A DNA stretch of 64,000 bases from Bacteroidota bacterium (GCA_023381615.1 JAMCQL010000032.1:47618-111617); one strand, 5' to 3'; numbered from the stretch's first letter, positions 26,425 to 37,350 are shown. Numbers and translations are program-made. Notes: a model not told the origin generated them from the letters alone.

Positions 26425-27210
26425 TTGCACCGGACTCATTTCCTTGAATCAGTCTCAGTTGTGGAAACGCGGGAACTGGCTGAGCGGACTTTCCTTACGA
26501 GATTTCATTCGCCGCAGATTGCTTCAACCGTCAGAGCGGGACAATTTGTCATGGTGTCTTTTCCGGGAAGTTTCGATCCTTTGCTTCCAAGAGCCTTCTC
26601 GGTTTGCGATGTTGAAGGTGAGAGAATCTCCCTGCTCTATGTGGCAGTCGGAAAAGGCACAACGCGCCTTTCGAAACTTCGTCCCGGCGATAAGGTTGTG
26701 ATGAATGGTCCTTTAGGAAATGGATTTCCGGACATGAGAAATGGCGAGAAGGTATGGCTGGCTGTCGGCGGCTCGGGCGCTGCGATATTGCCGATACTCA
26801 TCGTTGGCGCTAAAAATTCCGGTTCATCATTCCGCATTTTTTACGGCGCGAGAACCAAAAGTCAGCTTATAAACTTTGATTACGAATCGACTTTTTACGC
26901 AACGGATGACGGCTCGGCTGGCTATCATGGCACAGTTGTGGAATTGCTCAAGGCTGAATTATCAAGAGAAAAGCCGGATAAGATATTCGCCTGCGGACCG
27001 ACGCCGATGTTGGTAAGCATGCAAAAGGAAATGTCGAATAAAGTTCAAATTTATCTTTCGGTTGAGACTCCGATGGCTTGTGGAATCGGTTTATGTCAAG
27101 GCTGTCCGGTAAAGAAGAAGGGTGAGCCTGATTATTTCCTCGCTTGTAAAGACGGCCCCGTCTTCGATTCACGCGAAGTCGAACTCGTGAAGGAAAAATC
27201 CGCACAATGA
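26425..27210 (+). CDS. pyrK: Dihydroorotate dehydrogenase B, electron transfer subunit
   Basis: 261 residues from TTG. It has FAD-binding RAFSVCDVEG, NAD-binding region VGGSGAAILPIL and the C-terminal [2Fe-2S] cysteine set ETPMACGIGLCQGCPVKKK with a last Cys in FLACKDG. It transfers electrons from the PyrD flavin to NAD+. The next gene is pyrD, overlapping by four bases, as in Gram-positive and Bacteroidota operons. Confidence 0.93.
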   Translation: MHRTHFLESVSVVETRELAERTFLTRFHSPQIASTVRAGQFVMVSFPGSFDPLLPRAFSVCDVEGERISLLYVAVGKGTTRLSKLRPGDKVVMNGPLGNGFPDMRNGEKVWLAVGGSGAAILPILIVGAKNSGSSFRIFYGARTKSQLINFDYESTFYATDDGSAGYHGTVVELLKAELSREKPDKIFACGPTPMLVSMQKEMSNKVQIYLSVETPMACGIGLCQGCPVKKKGEPDYFLACKDGPVFDSREVELVKEKSAQ

Positions 27211-28154
27211 CTCCTAACTTGACTGTCAATATTGGTGGTCTGCAATTGAAGAATCCGTTGATGACGGCTTCCGGCACGTGCGGGTACGGGGACGATCTGG
27301 CTGATTATTTTGACGTGTCGGCGCTCGGCGCAGTGGTCTCAAAATCGCTTACACTCAAGCCGAAAATCGGGAATGAACCTCCGCGGGTTACCGAAGTCGC
27401 ATGTGGAATGCTCAACTCAATCGGGCTTGCTAACATCGGTGTTCGGAAATTCCTTGCGGAAAAACTTCCGCGATTGGTTGAACTCAATGCTGTGGTAGTT
27501 GCGAACATTGCCGCAAAGAGAATTGAAGATTATGTCTCTCTCGCAGAGACACTTTCCACCCATGAGCATATTCGAGGACTCGAATTGAATTTGTCTTGTC
27601 CAAATGTGAAAGAAGGCGGGATCGAATTCGGCGCCGACATAAAAACTTTGAGCATGATAGTCATGTTTGTGCGGAAAGTGTTCTCGAGAACTCTAATTGT
27701 CAAGCTTACCCCCAACGTAACTCGGATAAGCGAGTTTGCGAAAGCGGCTGAAGGCGAGGGCGCCGACGGCGTTACGGTTGCAAACACTTATGTCGGAATG
27801 GCGATAGACATTTACAGCAGAAAGCCGAAGCTTCATACCGTTACCGGAGGTTTTTCCGGACCGGCGATTAAGCCTTTGACACTTGCGAAAGTTTTTGAGG
27901 TTTATAATTCGGTTAAGATACCGATTATTGCAAGCGGTGGAGTCTTCAGCGCTGAAGACGCTATCGAGTATTTTATTGCGGGCGCGACAGCCGTTGAGGT
28001 TGGGACCGCCTTGTTTGCCAAGCCGGATGCTCCAATCGAAATGATAACTGGAATTGAGAATTATCTCAGCCGGTTTAAGCTCAAGAATATCACTGAACTT
28101 ATCGGAAGTCTGAACGTCAACTTAGAAAACGTTCCGCACTTGCATCGCGGTTGA
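27207..28154 (+). CDS. pyrD: Dihydroorotate dehydrogenase B, catalytic subunit
   Basis: 315 residues, class 1B. LNSIGLANIGV, LNLSCPNVKEGG (catalytic Cys region), KLTPNVTRISE, GGFSGPAIKPLTLA and IIASGGVFSAEDAIEYFIAGA match the class. It oxidises dihydroorotate to orotate in pyrimidine synthesis, in the cytoplasm, with PyrK as partner. Start is ATG overlapping the pyrK stop. Confidence 0.96.
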   Translation: MTPNLTVNIGGLQLKNPLMTASGTCGYGDDLADYFDVSALGAVVSKSLTLKPKIGNEPPRVTEVACGMLNSIGLANIGVRKFLAEKLPRLVELNAVVVANIAAKRIEDYVSLAETLSTHEHIRGLELNLSCPNVKEGGIEFGADIKTLSMIVMFVRKVFSRTLIVKLTPNVTRISEFAKAAEGEGADGVTVANTYVGMAIDIYSRKPKLHTVTGGFSGPAIKPLTLAKVFEVYNSVKIPIIASGGVFSAEDAIEYFIAGATAVEVGTALFAKPDAPIEMITGIENYLSRFKLKNITELIGSLNVNLENVPHLHRG

Positions 28155-28247
28155 CTTAAACGCTCTGACTTGAGCAAAAAAATAATGAGATTGTTTTGCA
28201 CCGTCTTATTCGAAATCTTAATTCCATGAACGATCAGGGATCCCTTC

Positions 28248-29576
28248 TTGTTCAGTGAAGTAGGAACTACATTGTCATTTAAATCAGCCGCCGAATTTCT
28301 CTACGGCCTCGAAAAGTTCGGAATAAAAATGGATATGCAAAATATCGGGGCATTGATGGAGTTCGCGGGAAATCCGCACGAGCGTTTAAAAGTAGTACAC
28401 GTTGCGGGCACGAACGGCAAGGGAAGTACCTGTGCCATGATAGCAAGTGCGCTCTCTTCTCAAAGGTACAAAGTTGGGCTGTATACTTCGCCGCATATTG
28501 TCAATTTCAGTGAACGAATCAAAATCAACGGAAAGCAAATATCCGAACAGGATGTTGCCATTTTGACGGAATTCTTCCAGCCTGAAGTCGTCAGGCTGAA
28601 AGCAACATTCTTCGAAGCGACGACTGCGATAATGTTTAAATATTTTGCCGATAATGATGTCGACTATGCCATAATCGAAACAGGTTTGGGCGGCAGGTTG
28701 GACGCGACCAATATTGTCGATCCTATTGTCTCAGTGATAACGGGAATCGGTTTGGACCACACTGAAATTCTCGGCAGCACTCTGGAACAAATCGCGTTTG
28801 AGAAAGCCGGGATAGTCAAGCATGACAAACCTTCAATAGTCAACGCTGAAAAAGAGTCGGTGAGGAAAGTATTTCAGCAAGTAGCTTCCGACAGAATTTC
28901 AAGACTTTCTTTCGTCGGCGATGTTTCGAGTTGGTCAAATGCAAGGGTTGATATTGAAGGTTCTGTCTTTGATGCACGGGTATTCGATGTTGAGTATTCA
29001 GACCTAAAGATTGGTTTGGGAGGCAAACACCAGATACAAAATGCCTTGACGGCGCTGTCTGCTTTACAACTGCTTGTCGAATCCGGCGAGAAAATCACAA
29101 GGGAAGCGATTTATCAAGGATTCGAGCGAATCAAAGAGAATACAGGTCATCATGGAAGACTTGAGATTCTCTCGCGTGAGCCTTTGGTAATCCTTGATGT
29201 TGCCCACAATCCTGACGGTATTCAAGCTGTCCTTGAAAGCTTGAGTCCTCTCCAAGGAAAAAGGGGAATCCTGCTGTTCGCGGCAATGCGGGACAAAGAT
29301 GCGAAAGCAATGATTACCAACTTGCTCGATAGGTTTGAGGTGATTATCTTGACGCAGCTTCAAGTTGCACGATCCTTGAGCGTTGCGGAGTTGAAGAAGT
29401 TGTCTGATAATATTAAATTAAGTCCGCAAGTATTTGGCAATTCCTTTGAAGCATTAAAAGCTGCGTTGAATCAAACCAACAATGATAGTTTTCTCTTGAT
29501 CACGGGATCCCACTACTTAGCGGGTGAAATCATGCCGGTAATGGAAAAGACACTGTTGAATTTTGAAAGTTGTTAA
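28248..29576 (+). CDS. folC: Folylpolyglutamate synthase / dihydrofolate synthase
   Basis: About 442 residues from TTG at 28248; a TTG at 28272 would remove eight residues. Mur-ligase family motifs are present: VAGTNGKGSTCAMIASAL (P-loop), GLYTSPHIVNFSERIKING, ETGLGGRLDATNIV, GLDHTEILGSTLEQIAFEKAGIVK, and the C-terminal DVAHNPDG. It adds glutamates to folates and may also make dihydrofolate. It lies between the pyrimidine genes and rho with its own 93-base leader. Confidence 0.94.
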   Translation: MFSEVGTTLSFKSAAEFLYGLEKFGIKMDMQNIGALMEFAGNPHERLKVVHVAGTNGKGSTCAMIASALSSQRYKVGLYTSPHIVNFSERIKINGKQISEQDVAILTEFFQPEVVRLKATFFEATTAIMFKYFADNDVDYAIIETGLGGRLDATNIVDPIVSVITGIGLDHTEILGSTLEQIAFEKAGIVKHDKPSIVNAEKESVRKVFQQVASDRISRLSFVGDVSSWSNARVDIEGSVFDARVFDVEYSDLKIGLGGKHQIQNALTALSALQLLVESGEKITREAIYQGFERIKENTGHHGRLEILSREPLVILDVAHNPDGIQAVLESLSPLQGKRGILLFAAMRDKDAKAMITNLLDRFEVIILTQLQVARSLSVAELKKLSDNIKLSPQVFGNSFEALKAALNQTNNDSFLLITGSHYLAGEIMPVMEKTLLNFESC

Positions 29577-29769
29577 TTATATTTGTCCGTTCTTTTTGAA
29601 TTCCAATCCACAGGATCTCGACGAGTCAAGTCGTTGACCTTCGGACCGAACATAAATGAAGGGTAAACAGATCACCCAAGAAGAGTACCGTAACTGTGTG
29701 TGTAATACCAATATTAAGATTGTGTTTAACATTTCAATAGTAATTAAAATCTCTTAGGAGGTAGTTTCG

Positions 29770-31074
29770 ATGACCGTAGATCTTGCAGAGCTGCAGGGAA
29801 TGAAAGTAGCTGATTTGCATAAGTTGGCAAGGGAACTTGAGATTCCCGGTTATAGCGGATTGAGAAAAGAAGAAGTCATTTTCAAAATTATGGAAAAACA
29901 GAGCACAATGGTTATGGTTACGGATGTGGTTCCAACCGAATCACAGGCTCAGCCGGAGGCTCCGGGAATTTCAGTGAGCGCCGGGGTTCTCGATGTGCAC
30001 AACGACGGGTATGGATTTCTCCGGTCTCCCAAGTACAATTATCTTTCTTCGCCTGACGACATTTACGTTTCGCCTTCCCAGATAAAGAAGTTTGGATTGA
30101 TGACGGGTGACACGGTAAGCGGACAAATACGGCCGCCGAAGGAAGGTGAAAAGTTCTTCGCGCTCCTGCGCGTTGAAAGAGTCAACTTCCGCGATCCGGA
30201 GTTCACACGCGAACGAGTGATGTTCGATAATCTGACGCCGCTCTATCCGAACATGAAGCTCCATCTCGAATCCGTCCCGGGCGAATACTCGATGAGAATT
30301 ATCGACCTGTTGGCGCCTATCGGCATGGGACAACGCGGAATGATCGTCTCTCCGCCGAAAGCCGGAAAAACAATTCTGCTTCAGAAAATTGCGAACAGCA
30401 TCACCCGAAACCATCCTGACGTTCGACTGATTGTCCTCTTGATTGACGAACGTCCAGAAGAAGTTACCGACATGGAACGTTCGGTCAACGCGGAAGTGGT
30501 AAGCTCGACATTCGACGAAGAGCCGCAGCGTCACACTCAGGTCGCCGAGATGGTTCTTGAAAAAGCAAAGCGGCTTATTGAAGCGAAGAACGATGTCGTC
30601 ATTTTGCTCGACAGTATCACTCGTCTCGCAAGAGCTTATAACGCGACAGTCCCACACAGCGGAAAGATTCTCTCCGGTGGTATCGATTCGAATGCGCTTA
30701 TCAAACCGAAAAGATTTTTTGGCGCCGCAAGAAATATCGAAGAAGGCGGAAGTCTCACGATCATTGCCACGGCGCTTGTCGAGACCGGAAGCAGGATGGA
30801 CGAAGTTATCTTCGAAGAATTCAAGGGAACGGGCAATATGGAAGTTGTCTTGACGCGCGAGCTGGCGGACAAGAGGATATTCCCGGCAATTGAAGTTAAT
30901 CGAAGCGGAACTCGTCACGAAGAACTTCTTCTGTCGCCGGATGAACTCAATAGAATTTGGGTTTTGCGTAAGATACTCAGTGACTATTCACCTGTTGATG
31001 CGATGGACTTTTTACTCGACAAGATGCGTGGAACTAAAAACAACAAGGAATTCCTCAAAGCAATGAACAGCTAA
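29770..31074 (+). CDS. rho: Transcription termination factor Rho
   Basis: 434 residues. It has the N-terminal Rho helical domain ([21 protein letters not shown]), the cold-shock-like RNA-binding domain ([18 protein letters not shown]), Walker A ([14 protein letters not shown]), Walker B region ([15 protein letters not shown]), the Q-loop/secondary RNA-site [17 protein letters not shown] and the C-terminal [24 protein letters not shown] segment. The ring helicase ends transcription of unstructured RNA. A 193-base noncoding leader (29577-29769) precedes it, and the ATG has AGGAGGTAG at good spacing; Rho leaders are commonly autoregulated, which is inference here. Confidence 0.97.
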   Translation: MTVDLAELQGMKVADLHKLARELEIPGYSGLRKEEVIFKIMEKQSTMVMVTDVVPTESQAQPEAPGISVSAGVLDVHNDGYGFLRSPKYNYLSSPDDIYVSPSQIKKFGLMTGDTVSGQIRPPKEGEKFFALLRVERVNFRDPEFTRERVMFDNLTPLYPNMKLHLESVPGEYSMRIIDLLAPIGMGQRGMIVSPPKAGKTILLQKIANSITRNHPDVRLIVLLIDERPEEVTDMERSVNAEVVSSTFDEEPQRHTQVAEMVLEKAKRLIEAKNDVVILLDSITRLARAYNATVPHSGKILSGGIDSNALIKPKRFFGAARNIEEGGSLTIIATALVETGSRMDEVIFEEFKGTGNMEVVLTRELADKRIFPAIEVNRSGTRHEELLLSPDELNRIWVLRKILSDYSPVDAMDFLLDKMRGTKNNKEFLKAMNS

Positions 31075-31088
31075 AAAAGGAGGTTCAC

Positions 31089-32264
31089 ATGAGACAGGTC
31101 GTCATTGCAAGTGCCTGTCGCACTCCGATCGGCTCTTTTCAGGGGGCGTTAAGTAGTTTTTCTGCACCAAGGTTAGGCTCGATAGCAATTCAGGAAGCAG
31201 TTAGGCGAGCGGGGATTTCTCCTCAGCAAGTCGAAGAAGTTTTCATGGGATGTGTTTTAACCGCAGGAGTCGGACAGGCTCCGGCGAGGCAGGCAGCAAT
31301 TTTTGCGGGACTGCCGAATACTATTCCTTGCACGACTATCAACAAAGTTTGCGGCTCGGGATTAAAATCTGTGATGTTGGGCGCTCTCACGATAATGACC
31401 GGGGAAGCAGACATAGTTGTTGCCGGCGGAATGGAAAGCATGTCGAATGCGCCTTACTTGCTCGAGAAGGCGAGGACCGGTTACAGAATGGGCGACGGGA
31501 AAGTCGTCGATTCGATGGTCAAAGATGGTCTGTGGGATGTTTATAACGATTATCATATGGGAAGCGCAGCGGAACTTTGTTCCAGAGAGTGCCACATTCC
31601 GCGCGAAGCTCAGGATGAATTTGCTGTGACAAGTTACCGGCGCGCCTTGGAAGCCATCGAGAAAGGCTATTTCAAAGACGAAATTGTTCCGGTGCCAATC
31701 AAAGGCAAAGATGGTACAACAGCTTTTGTAGAAGAGGACGAAGAGCCGCGCAAGGTGAAGTTTGAGAAGATTTCACAGCTTAAGCCGGCATTCGAAAAGG
31801 ACGGCACTGTAACGGCGGCAAATGCGAGCAAGTTGAACGATGGCGCCGCGGCGTTGGTGCTCATGTCCGAAGAGAAAGCGAGGGAACTTGGGATCAAGCC
31901 GCTTGCAAAAATTGTCGCGCAGGCTTCCACTGCGCAAGCTCCCGAATGGTTCACAACCGCTCCAGCAACGGTAATCCAGAAGCTTTTCACCAAGACAAAT
32001 CTCAAGAAAGAGGACATTGATCTCTTCGAAATTAACGAGGCGTTCTCTGTCGTATCCCTCGCGGTCAAGCAAATATTGGAACTCGATCTTAGCAAAGTGG
32101 ATGTGCACGGCGGCGCTGTTGCTTTAGGACACCCGATCGGCGCGAGCGGTGCGAGGATTCTAACAACGCTCATCTACGCCATGCAGAGACGAGATGCTCG
32201 CAAAGGTATTGCGGCAATCTGCATCGGCGGAGGAGAAGCGGCAGGCGTAATAATCGAAAGGTAA
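31089..32264 (+). CDS. Acetyl-CoA C-acetyltransferase (thiolase)
   Basis: 391 residues. Active site Cys in INKVCGSGLKSVM, the His of GGAVALGHPIGASGAR and the second Cys of CIGGGEAAGV are all seen, so a biosynthetic or degradative thiolase is intact. It starts after AAAAAGGAGG. It leads an operon with 3-hydroxyacyl-CoA dehydrogenase and acyl-CoA dehydrogenase, which together with the crotonase at 19024 cover beta-oxidation of short chains. Confidence 0.95.
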   Translation: MRQVVIASACRTPIGSFQGALSSFSAPRLGSIAIQEAVRRAGISPQQVEEVFMGCVLTAGVGQAPARQAAIFAGLPNTIPCTTINKVCGSGLKSVMLGALTIMTGEADIVVAGGMESMSNAPYLLEKARTGYRMGDGKVVDSMVKDGLWDVYNDYHMGSAAELCSRECHIPREAQDEFAVTSYRRALEAIEKGYFKDEIVPVPIKGKDGTTAFVEEDEEPRKVKFEKISQLKPAFEKDGTVTAANASKLNDGAAALVLMSEEKARELGIKPLAKIVAQASTAQAPEWFTTAPATVIQKLFTKTNLKKEDIDLFEINEAFSVVSLAVKQILELDLSKVDVHGGAVALGHPIGASGARILTTLIYAMQRRDARKGIAAICIGGGEAAGVIIER

Positions 32265-32267
32265 AAA

Positions 32268-33134
32268 ATGGAGATTAATAACGTTGCAGTTATTGGCGCC
32301 GGGACAATGGGAAACGGAATCGCTCACGTTCTGGCACTTTCTAAATTTAATGTGAATCTGATCGATGTGCGCCGCGATGCGGTTGAAAAAGGAATGGGCT
32401 ACATTCGGCACAATATGGATAGGCAAGTCGGCAGAGGCATCATCACCGAAGAACAGAAGAATGAAGCTCTGAATAAGATAGCACAGTCTACTTCGCTCGA
32501 GGGCGGGGTACGTGATGCGGATTTCGTTATCGAAGCCGCCACCGAGAATATAAAAGTGAAGAAGGATCTGTTTCATACATTGAGCGACATTTGCAAGCCG
32601 GACGCTATTTTGGCAAGCAACACTTCCTCAATTTCAATTACAGATCTCGGCGCTTCTACGTTCAAACCTGATAAAATAATCGGGATGCATTTTTTCAATC
32701 CAGTTCCGGTTATGAAACTCATCGAAATCGTCCGCGGCATCGCAACCTCAAATGAGACCTACGAAACAGTACGCAATCTTGCTTACAAGCTCGACAAAGT
32801 TCCTGTTGAGGTTCAAGATTATCCGGGCTTTGTATCAAATCGAGTTTTGATGCCGATGATCAACGAAGCAATCTTTTGCGTCATGGAAAATGTCGCCTCC
32901 GCCGAGTCTGTTGACACGGTGATGAAACTTGGAATGAATCATCCGATGGGACCGCTCGCGCTTGCAGATCTAATCGGACTCGATGTCTGTCTGGATATTA
33001 TGAACGTCCTGTTCCACGGAACAGGCGATCCAAAATATAGGCCTTGTCCACTACTCAAAAAGATGGTGGCGGCTGGTTACCTCGGTCGAAAATCCGGCAG
33101 AGGATTTTATACTTACGACGCGAGACCCGCGTAA
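32268..33134 (+). CDS. 3-hydroxybutyryl-CoA dehydrogenase
   Basis: 288 residues, the single-domain-pair form. The NAD loop is [15 protein letters not shown], with the catalytic-His region [19 protein letters not shown] and the helical domain [14 protein letters not shown]. It oxidises 3-hydroxyacyl-CoA with NAD. It begins three bases after the thiolase stop and is followed by the acyl-CoA dehydrogenase 42 bases later. Confidence 0.95.
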   Translation: MEINNVAVIGAGTMGNGIAHVLALSKFNVNLIDVRRDAVEKGMGYIRHNMDRQVGRGIITEEQKNEALNKIAQSTSLEGGVRDADFVIEAATENIKVKKDLFHTLSDICKPDAILASNTSSISITDLGASTFKPDKIIGMHFFNPVPVMKLIEIVRGIATSNETYETVRNLAYKLDKVPVEVQDYPGFVSNRVLMPMINEAIFCVMENVASAESVDTVMKLGMNHPMGPLALADLIGLDVCLDIMNVLFHGTGDPKYRPCPLLKKMVAAGYLGRKSGRGFYTYDARPA

Positions 33135-33176
33135 AAAGTATTTGAATCTACATCTACTCAAAACAGGAGCAATGTA

Positions 33177-34325
33177 ATGGTTGATTTCGAGTTCACTCAA
33201 GAACAGTTGATGATCAAGGAAGCGGCGCGCGATTTTGCGGACAAGGAACTCGTAAAAGGAGCGGCTGAACGGGATGAGAAGGAGCAATTTCCTTACGAGC
33301 AAATCAAACAAATGGCGGAACTCGGTTTCATGGGAATGATGGTTCCACCGGAACATGGTGGAGCTGGACTTGACACAGTGAGCTATGTTTTGGCGCTCGA
33401 AGAAATTAGCCGTGGCGATGCTTCGGCAGGCGTGATAATGAGCGTGAACAACTCGCTTGTCTGCTGGGGCCTCGAAAAATTCGGCAATGACCTTCAAAAG
33501 GAAAAATACCTGAAGCCGCTTGCTTCCGGGAAAACGCTTGGTGCGTTCTGTTTGTCTGAGCCGGAAGCGGGAAGCGATGCCGTGAACCAGCGAACGACCG
33601 CCGTGCGCGACGGTGATCGTTACGTTATCAATGGCACAAAGAATTTCATTACCAACGGTGCAAGTGCAGATGTACTTCTCGTCATGGCAACAACCGACAA
33701 GACAAAAGGCGCTCGCGGCGTAAGCACATTCATTGTCGAGAAGAAATTCCCCGGAGTCATTGTCTCCAAGAAGGAACACAAGTTGGGGATTCGCAGCTCT
33801 GACACGGCTCAGATAACTTTTCAGGATTGCGGGGTGCCGGTAGAAAACCGAATCAACGAAGAAGGATTCGGTTTCAAGTTTGCCATGATGACGCTTGACG
33901 GGGGAAGGATCGGAATCGCGTCTCAAGCCATCGGTATCGCTCGCGCCGCGCTTGATGCGTCGCTGAAGTACGTGAAGGAGCGAAAAGCGTTTGACAAGCT
34001 GTTGTACGAATTTCAGGCAATTCAATTCAAGCTGGCAGAGATGCATACGAACATTGAAGCCGCTCATCTTCTCACACTAAATGCAGCGCTTAAGAAAGAC
34101 CGCGGCGAGCGGTTTACCAAGGAAGCGGCGATGGCGAAATTATTTGCGTCAAAAATAGCTGTGGATTGTGCTCTTGAAGCTATCCAGATCCACGGCGGCT
34201 ATGGCTATTTGAAAGATTTTCCGGTCGAACGATATTTGAGAGATGCTAAGATCACAGAGATTTATGAAGGAACTTCAGAGATTCAGCGTATTGTTATCGC
34301 AAGAGAAGTCCTCGACTTAAAGTAA
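33177..34325 (+). CDS. Acyl-CoA dehydrogenase, short/medium chain type
   Basis: 382 residues. FAD-dependent family blocks: FCLSEPEAGSDA, KNFITNGA, DGGRIGIASQAIGIARAALD, QIHGGYGYLKDFPVERYLRDAK and catalytic-Glu IYEGTSEIQRIVIAREVL. It introduces the 2,3 double bond of acyl-CoA. The last gene of the beta-oxidation operon. The start is preceded by CAGGAGCA. Confidence 0.95.
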   Translation: MVDFEFTQEQLMIKEAARDFADKELVKGAAERDEKEQFPYEQIKQMAELGFMGMMVPPEHGGAGLDTVSYVLALEEISRGDASAGVIMSVNNSLVCWGLEKFGNDLQKEKYLKPLASGKTLGAFCLSEPEAGSDAVNQRTTAVRDGDRYVINGTKNFITNGASADVLLVMATTDKTKGARGVSTFIVEKKFPGVIVSKKEHKLGIRSSDTAQITFQDCGVPVENRINEEGFGFKFAMMTLDGGRIGIASQAIGIARAALDASLKYVKERKAFDKLLYEFQAIQFKLAEMHTNIEAAHLLTLNAALKKDRGERFTKEAAMAKLFASKIAVDCALEAIQIHGGYGYLKDFPVERYLRDAKITEIYEGTSEIQRIVIAREVLDLK

Positions 34326-34816
34326 CCCTGTTTCTCTTTGCGGTAAGATGACTGAAAATCGTTCGTCGGGTCCGTGGAAACGCGAACCTGAATTTTTTAT
34401 CTGACTCCAAACCTGTCCTAAACAAAACAGAGGTTGAGAGAGTCTCGCTGTGAATAATCAACAATGGATGCCCTTTTATGTTCTTTCTTTTGGCTTGACC
34501 CAAAAGAAAGAGCCAAAGAAAAGGTCAAGGCTACAGAAAAAATGACTGAAAATTTCTCCGCTCCGCTAAAACAAATAAAATACGTCTCATTTCCATGTAG
34601 CAGAGTAAATCCATGTTTGTTTCTTAACGCTTCGCTCCGAAATTTTCTATTCGTCATTTTTTCTGAATGCCATTTCTGGAACAGAACGTGAGGGCTAGTT
34701 CGTACAACATGAAAAAACCTCTCCAAAGTAAACAGAAATTCGAGGATTCCACCTCCCTTCAAAATTATCTAGGACAGCCGTGATCTGACTCTTTAAAATT
34801 CATCTAAGGATTCACA
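34326..34816. repeat. 491-base gene-free stretch with an imperfect palindromic block
   Basis: No convincing gene is seen. An imperfect inverted repeat pairs about 34534-34560 with 34639-34665 (arms CAGAAAAAATGAC and GTCATTTTTTCTG at the outside). Bases near 34480-34520 hold a second small palindrome around CTTTTGGCTTGACCCAAAAG. The block is followed by the GH20 gene; the nearest ribosome binding site (AAGGA) lies at 34806. Confidence 0.6.
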
Positions 34817-37276
34817 ATGTACACTAAATTTTTTCTCTTTCAACTTCTCATATTAGCATTCACAGGATCTGCTCTTATGGCCGAAGTTCATGTCTTACCA
34901 ACACCGAAATTTGTTCACGAAAAAGATACCAAGATCCAATTTGGAAAAGTCTCAGCGGATTTTTCGAAAGAGGCGGACGATGAAGCCGCTCGTGATGAGC
35001 TCGCGAAATATTTCGGAAAGAACCTTCGAAAGGGAAATAAAGCCCAGCCAAACAGAGTGCTGATCACCGCTCGTATTATCGACGAGAATACGAAACTTGA
35101 TACCGACATTCCTCCTGCGATCCGGGACAGCGTTTTGTCTTTGGACGGCGGGTATTTCTTGCATGCAAGTGACAGACACATCAAAGTATTAGCGAGGACC
35201 AAGACTGGGATTTTCTATGGCGTCGTGACACTCCTTCAGCTGGTCGAAAAAGAGAAAGCCGGTTACGACTTAAAGGAAGTTACTATTGCCGATTATCCGT
35301 CGATGAAGATGCGCGGGATAAGCGATGACATAAGCCGTGGACAAATTTCTACCACCGAGAATTTCAAGAAGATCATCCGATTTATTGCGATGTATAAAAT
35401 GAATATCTATATGCCGTACATCGAGAACGAGTTTGCATTCAAGTCTTATCCTGATTTCAGCAAAGGACGCGCTCCGTTGACTGCCGAAGAAGTCACTGAA
35501 CTTGATAAATACGCTAAACTTTATCATGTTCAAATGATCCCAATCTTTGAAACATTGGGTCACATGGAAGACGTTTTGCAGAAGCCTGAATTTGAAAAAT
35601 ATGCCGAGTTTCCGGGAGCAACTTGTGTCGATGTCTCGAACGACTCCGCTTATGTTTTTTTGGAGAGTCTTCTCTCTGACATCGCCCCGGCGTTTTCGAG
35701 CAAATATTTCAATATGGCAGCTGACGAGAGCTGGGACGTGGGCCGCGGCGCGAGCAAGCATCTCGTTGACTCGCTCGGATTAGCGGAAGTAAACGCGCAG
35801 CATTACAAGAAGGTCTATGATATTTTGAAGTCTCTCGGGAAAAATGTGATGATGTATGGTGACATTATTCTGAATAATCCTGAAGTCCTGTCCGAAATTC
35901 CCAAAGACATCACAATAGTCGACTGGCATTACGGAGCATCGTTCGATTATCCGAGTGTTCAGGTATTCAAGAATGCCGGATTCAATTTTATTGTATCACC
36001 GGCTGTTTGGAATTTCACGGGGCCATTCCCAAATTTCTACAACACCTACGCCAACATTCAATACTTTACTGAAGAAGGTTATAAAGCCGGCACGCTTGGC
36101 GTAATCGTATCGACCTGGAACGACAACGGTGGAGCCGAACTTCGCGAATTGAATTATCCCGGTTATGCCTGGGGCGCGGAGTGCGCATGGAATCCGACGA
36201 ATGCTTCTCCTGCACACTTCGAAAAAATATTCTTCCACCAGTACTTTCGAACAAAGTCCGATCTGCCGCGAATAGCTTACGAATTGCTAAGCTCGACGAA
36301 CAATCAGATAGGCTGGTATGAATTCTGGCGATCGCCATTCGTGTCAAAAGCCGACAATCAGGTGGCTCTACGAAGTGAGAGCATAGAATCGACGATTCCG
36401 GAAGTTCTCTCGCTCATAAAGAACGCGCGAGAAGTTGTGGGCGCCAACAAAGATATACTGGACCTTTACGGGATTGCTGCAAAGATGGATAAGTACTGGG
36501 CAGATAGAGTCTTGGGCGTGAAAGAGATGAGAGATATTTGCAGTGACAGCATGGTGACTCCTCGGAGCCGGAGCGAACGGGTTAAGTCCATTGAGGAAAA
36601 GCTTCTGATCTCAATTGAAAGCATCAAGAATGAGTACACGAAACTATATTTGCGTACGAACAGGTATCCGATGCTCCAGCTGCTGGAAGATAGATTTGTT
36701 GATCAGGAAAAGGCATTAGAATCCGGTACGAAAAACCTTCTTGCCGGCAACTGCAATTACAACCAGCTCTTGACGTCGAGCTTCGTTTATTATCCCGCCA
36801 GCCGTCCGTACACTCGCGAAAAAGATAAAGTGGATTCCGCAACTTTTGTTAAGACTTTTGACCTTAGCGAAGTGCCCGAACATGCTGAAGCTCAGCTGAT
36901 TGGTGACACATACTGCAACTTATTTATCAATGGTAAATTTGTCGGGGAGGTCAAGGGGAGGCGGACTCTTACGTTGAACGTTGAGATGCAGCGCGTCAAA
37001 GTTTTCGATATTAGAAAGTTCCTTCGTGAAGGGAAAAACACTTTTGTGGTTCAATCTGCGAACTACGATCCCAATGGCTCGGTAGGGTGTAATATCTTCG
37101 CTGAAATTGGTCACGATACTTTGGCAACGGACACAAGTTGGAAAGTGGCGAAGGGAATCTTTTCTCCCGACGACCTTGATAAAGCACAATTTGTGAATGC
37201 CGCAGAATACAATAATGGTTGGACAGTCTCTGCGCCGGATTTTTCTTTGAAACTAAAATCTTGGATTGAAAGATAG
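34817..37276 (+). CDS. GH20-type beta-N-acetylhexosaminidase, secreted
   Basis: 819 residues with a signal peptide (MYTKFFLFQLLILAFTGSALMA). An N-terminal GH20b-type domain (to about residue 150) is followed by the TIM barrel starting at YPSMKMRGISDDISRGQIS and carrying the catalytic Asp-Glu pair in NMAADESWD (about D303-E304). The distal part is helical, then a beta domain with NLFINGKFVGEVKGRR. No T9SS tail is seen. It would remove terminal N-acetylhexosamine from glycans in the periplasm or outside. It stands alone between intergenic repeats. Confidence 0.88.
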   Translation: MYTKFFLFQLLILAFTGSALMAEVHVLPTPKFVHEKDTKIQFGKVSADFSKEADDEAARDELAKYFGKNLRKGNKAQPNRVLITARIIDENTKLDTDIPPAIRDSVLSLDGGYFLHASDRHIKVLARTKTGIFYGVVTLLQLVEKEKAGYDLKEVTIADYPSMKMRGISDDISRGQISTTENFKKIIRFIAMYKMNIYMPYIENEFAFKSYPDFSKGRAPLTAEEVTELDKYAKLYHVQMIPIFETLGHMEDVLQKPEFEKYAEFPGATCVDVSNDSAYVFLESLLSDIAPAFSSKYFNMAADESWDVGRGASKHLVDSLGLAEVNAQHYKKVYDILKSLGKNVMMYGDIILNNPEVLSEIPKDITIVDWHYGASFDYPSVQVFKNAGFNFIVSPAVWNFTGPFPNFYNTYANIQYFTEEGYKAGTLGVIVSTWNDNGGAELRELNYPGYAWGAECAWNPTNASPAHFEKIFFHQYFRTKSDLPRIAYELLSSTNNQIGWYEFWRSPFVSKADNQVALRSESIESTIPEVLSLIKNAREVVGANKDILDLYGIAAKMDKYWADRVLGVKEMRDICSDSMVTPRSRSERVKSIEEKLLISIESIKNEYTKLYLRTNRYPMLQLLEDRFVDQEKALESGTKNLLAGNCNYNQLLTSSFVYYPASRPYTREKDKVDSATFVKTFDLSEVPEHAEAQLIGDTYCNLFINGKFVGEVKGRRTLTLNVEMQRVKVFDIRKFLREGKNTFVVQSANYDPNGSVGCNIFAEIGHDTLATDTSWKVAKGIFSPDDLDKAQFVNAAEYNNGWTVSAPDFSLKLKSWIER

Positions 37277-37350
37277 CTGCATTAATGATTTCTTTGTGTT
37301 GAATAGGTCGTTGACGCTTGGTTGTGTATTCCATGACGTTCAACTTGTTT

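Noticed and set aside
34464..34691. 75-codon frame reading FFWLDPKERAKEKVK
   Set aside because: It lies in the palindromic block, has no ribosome site, and its pattern is a common spurious frame of this kind of repeat.
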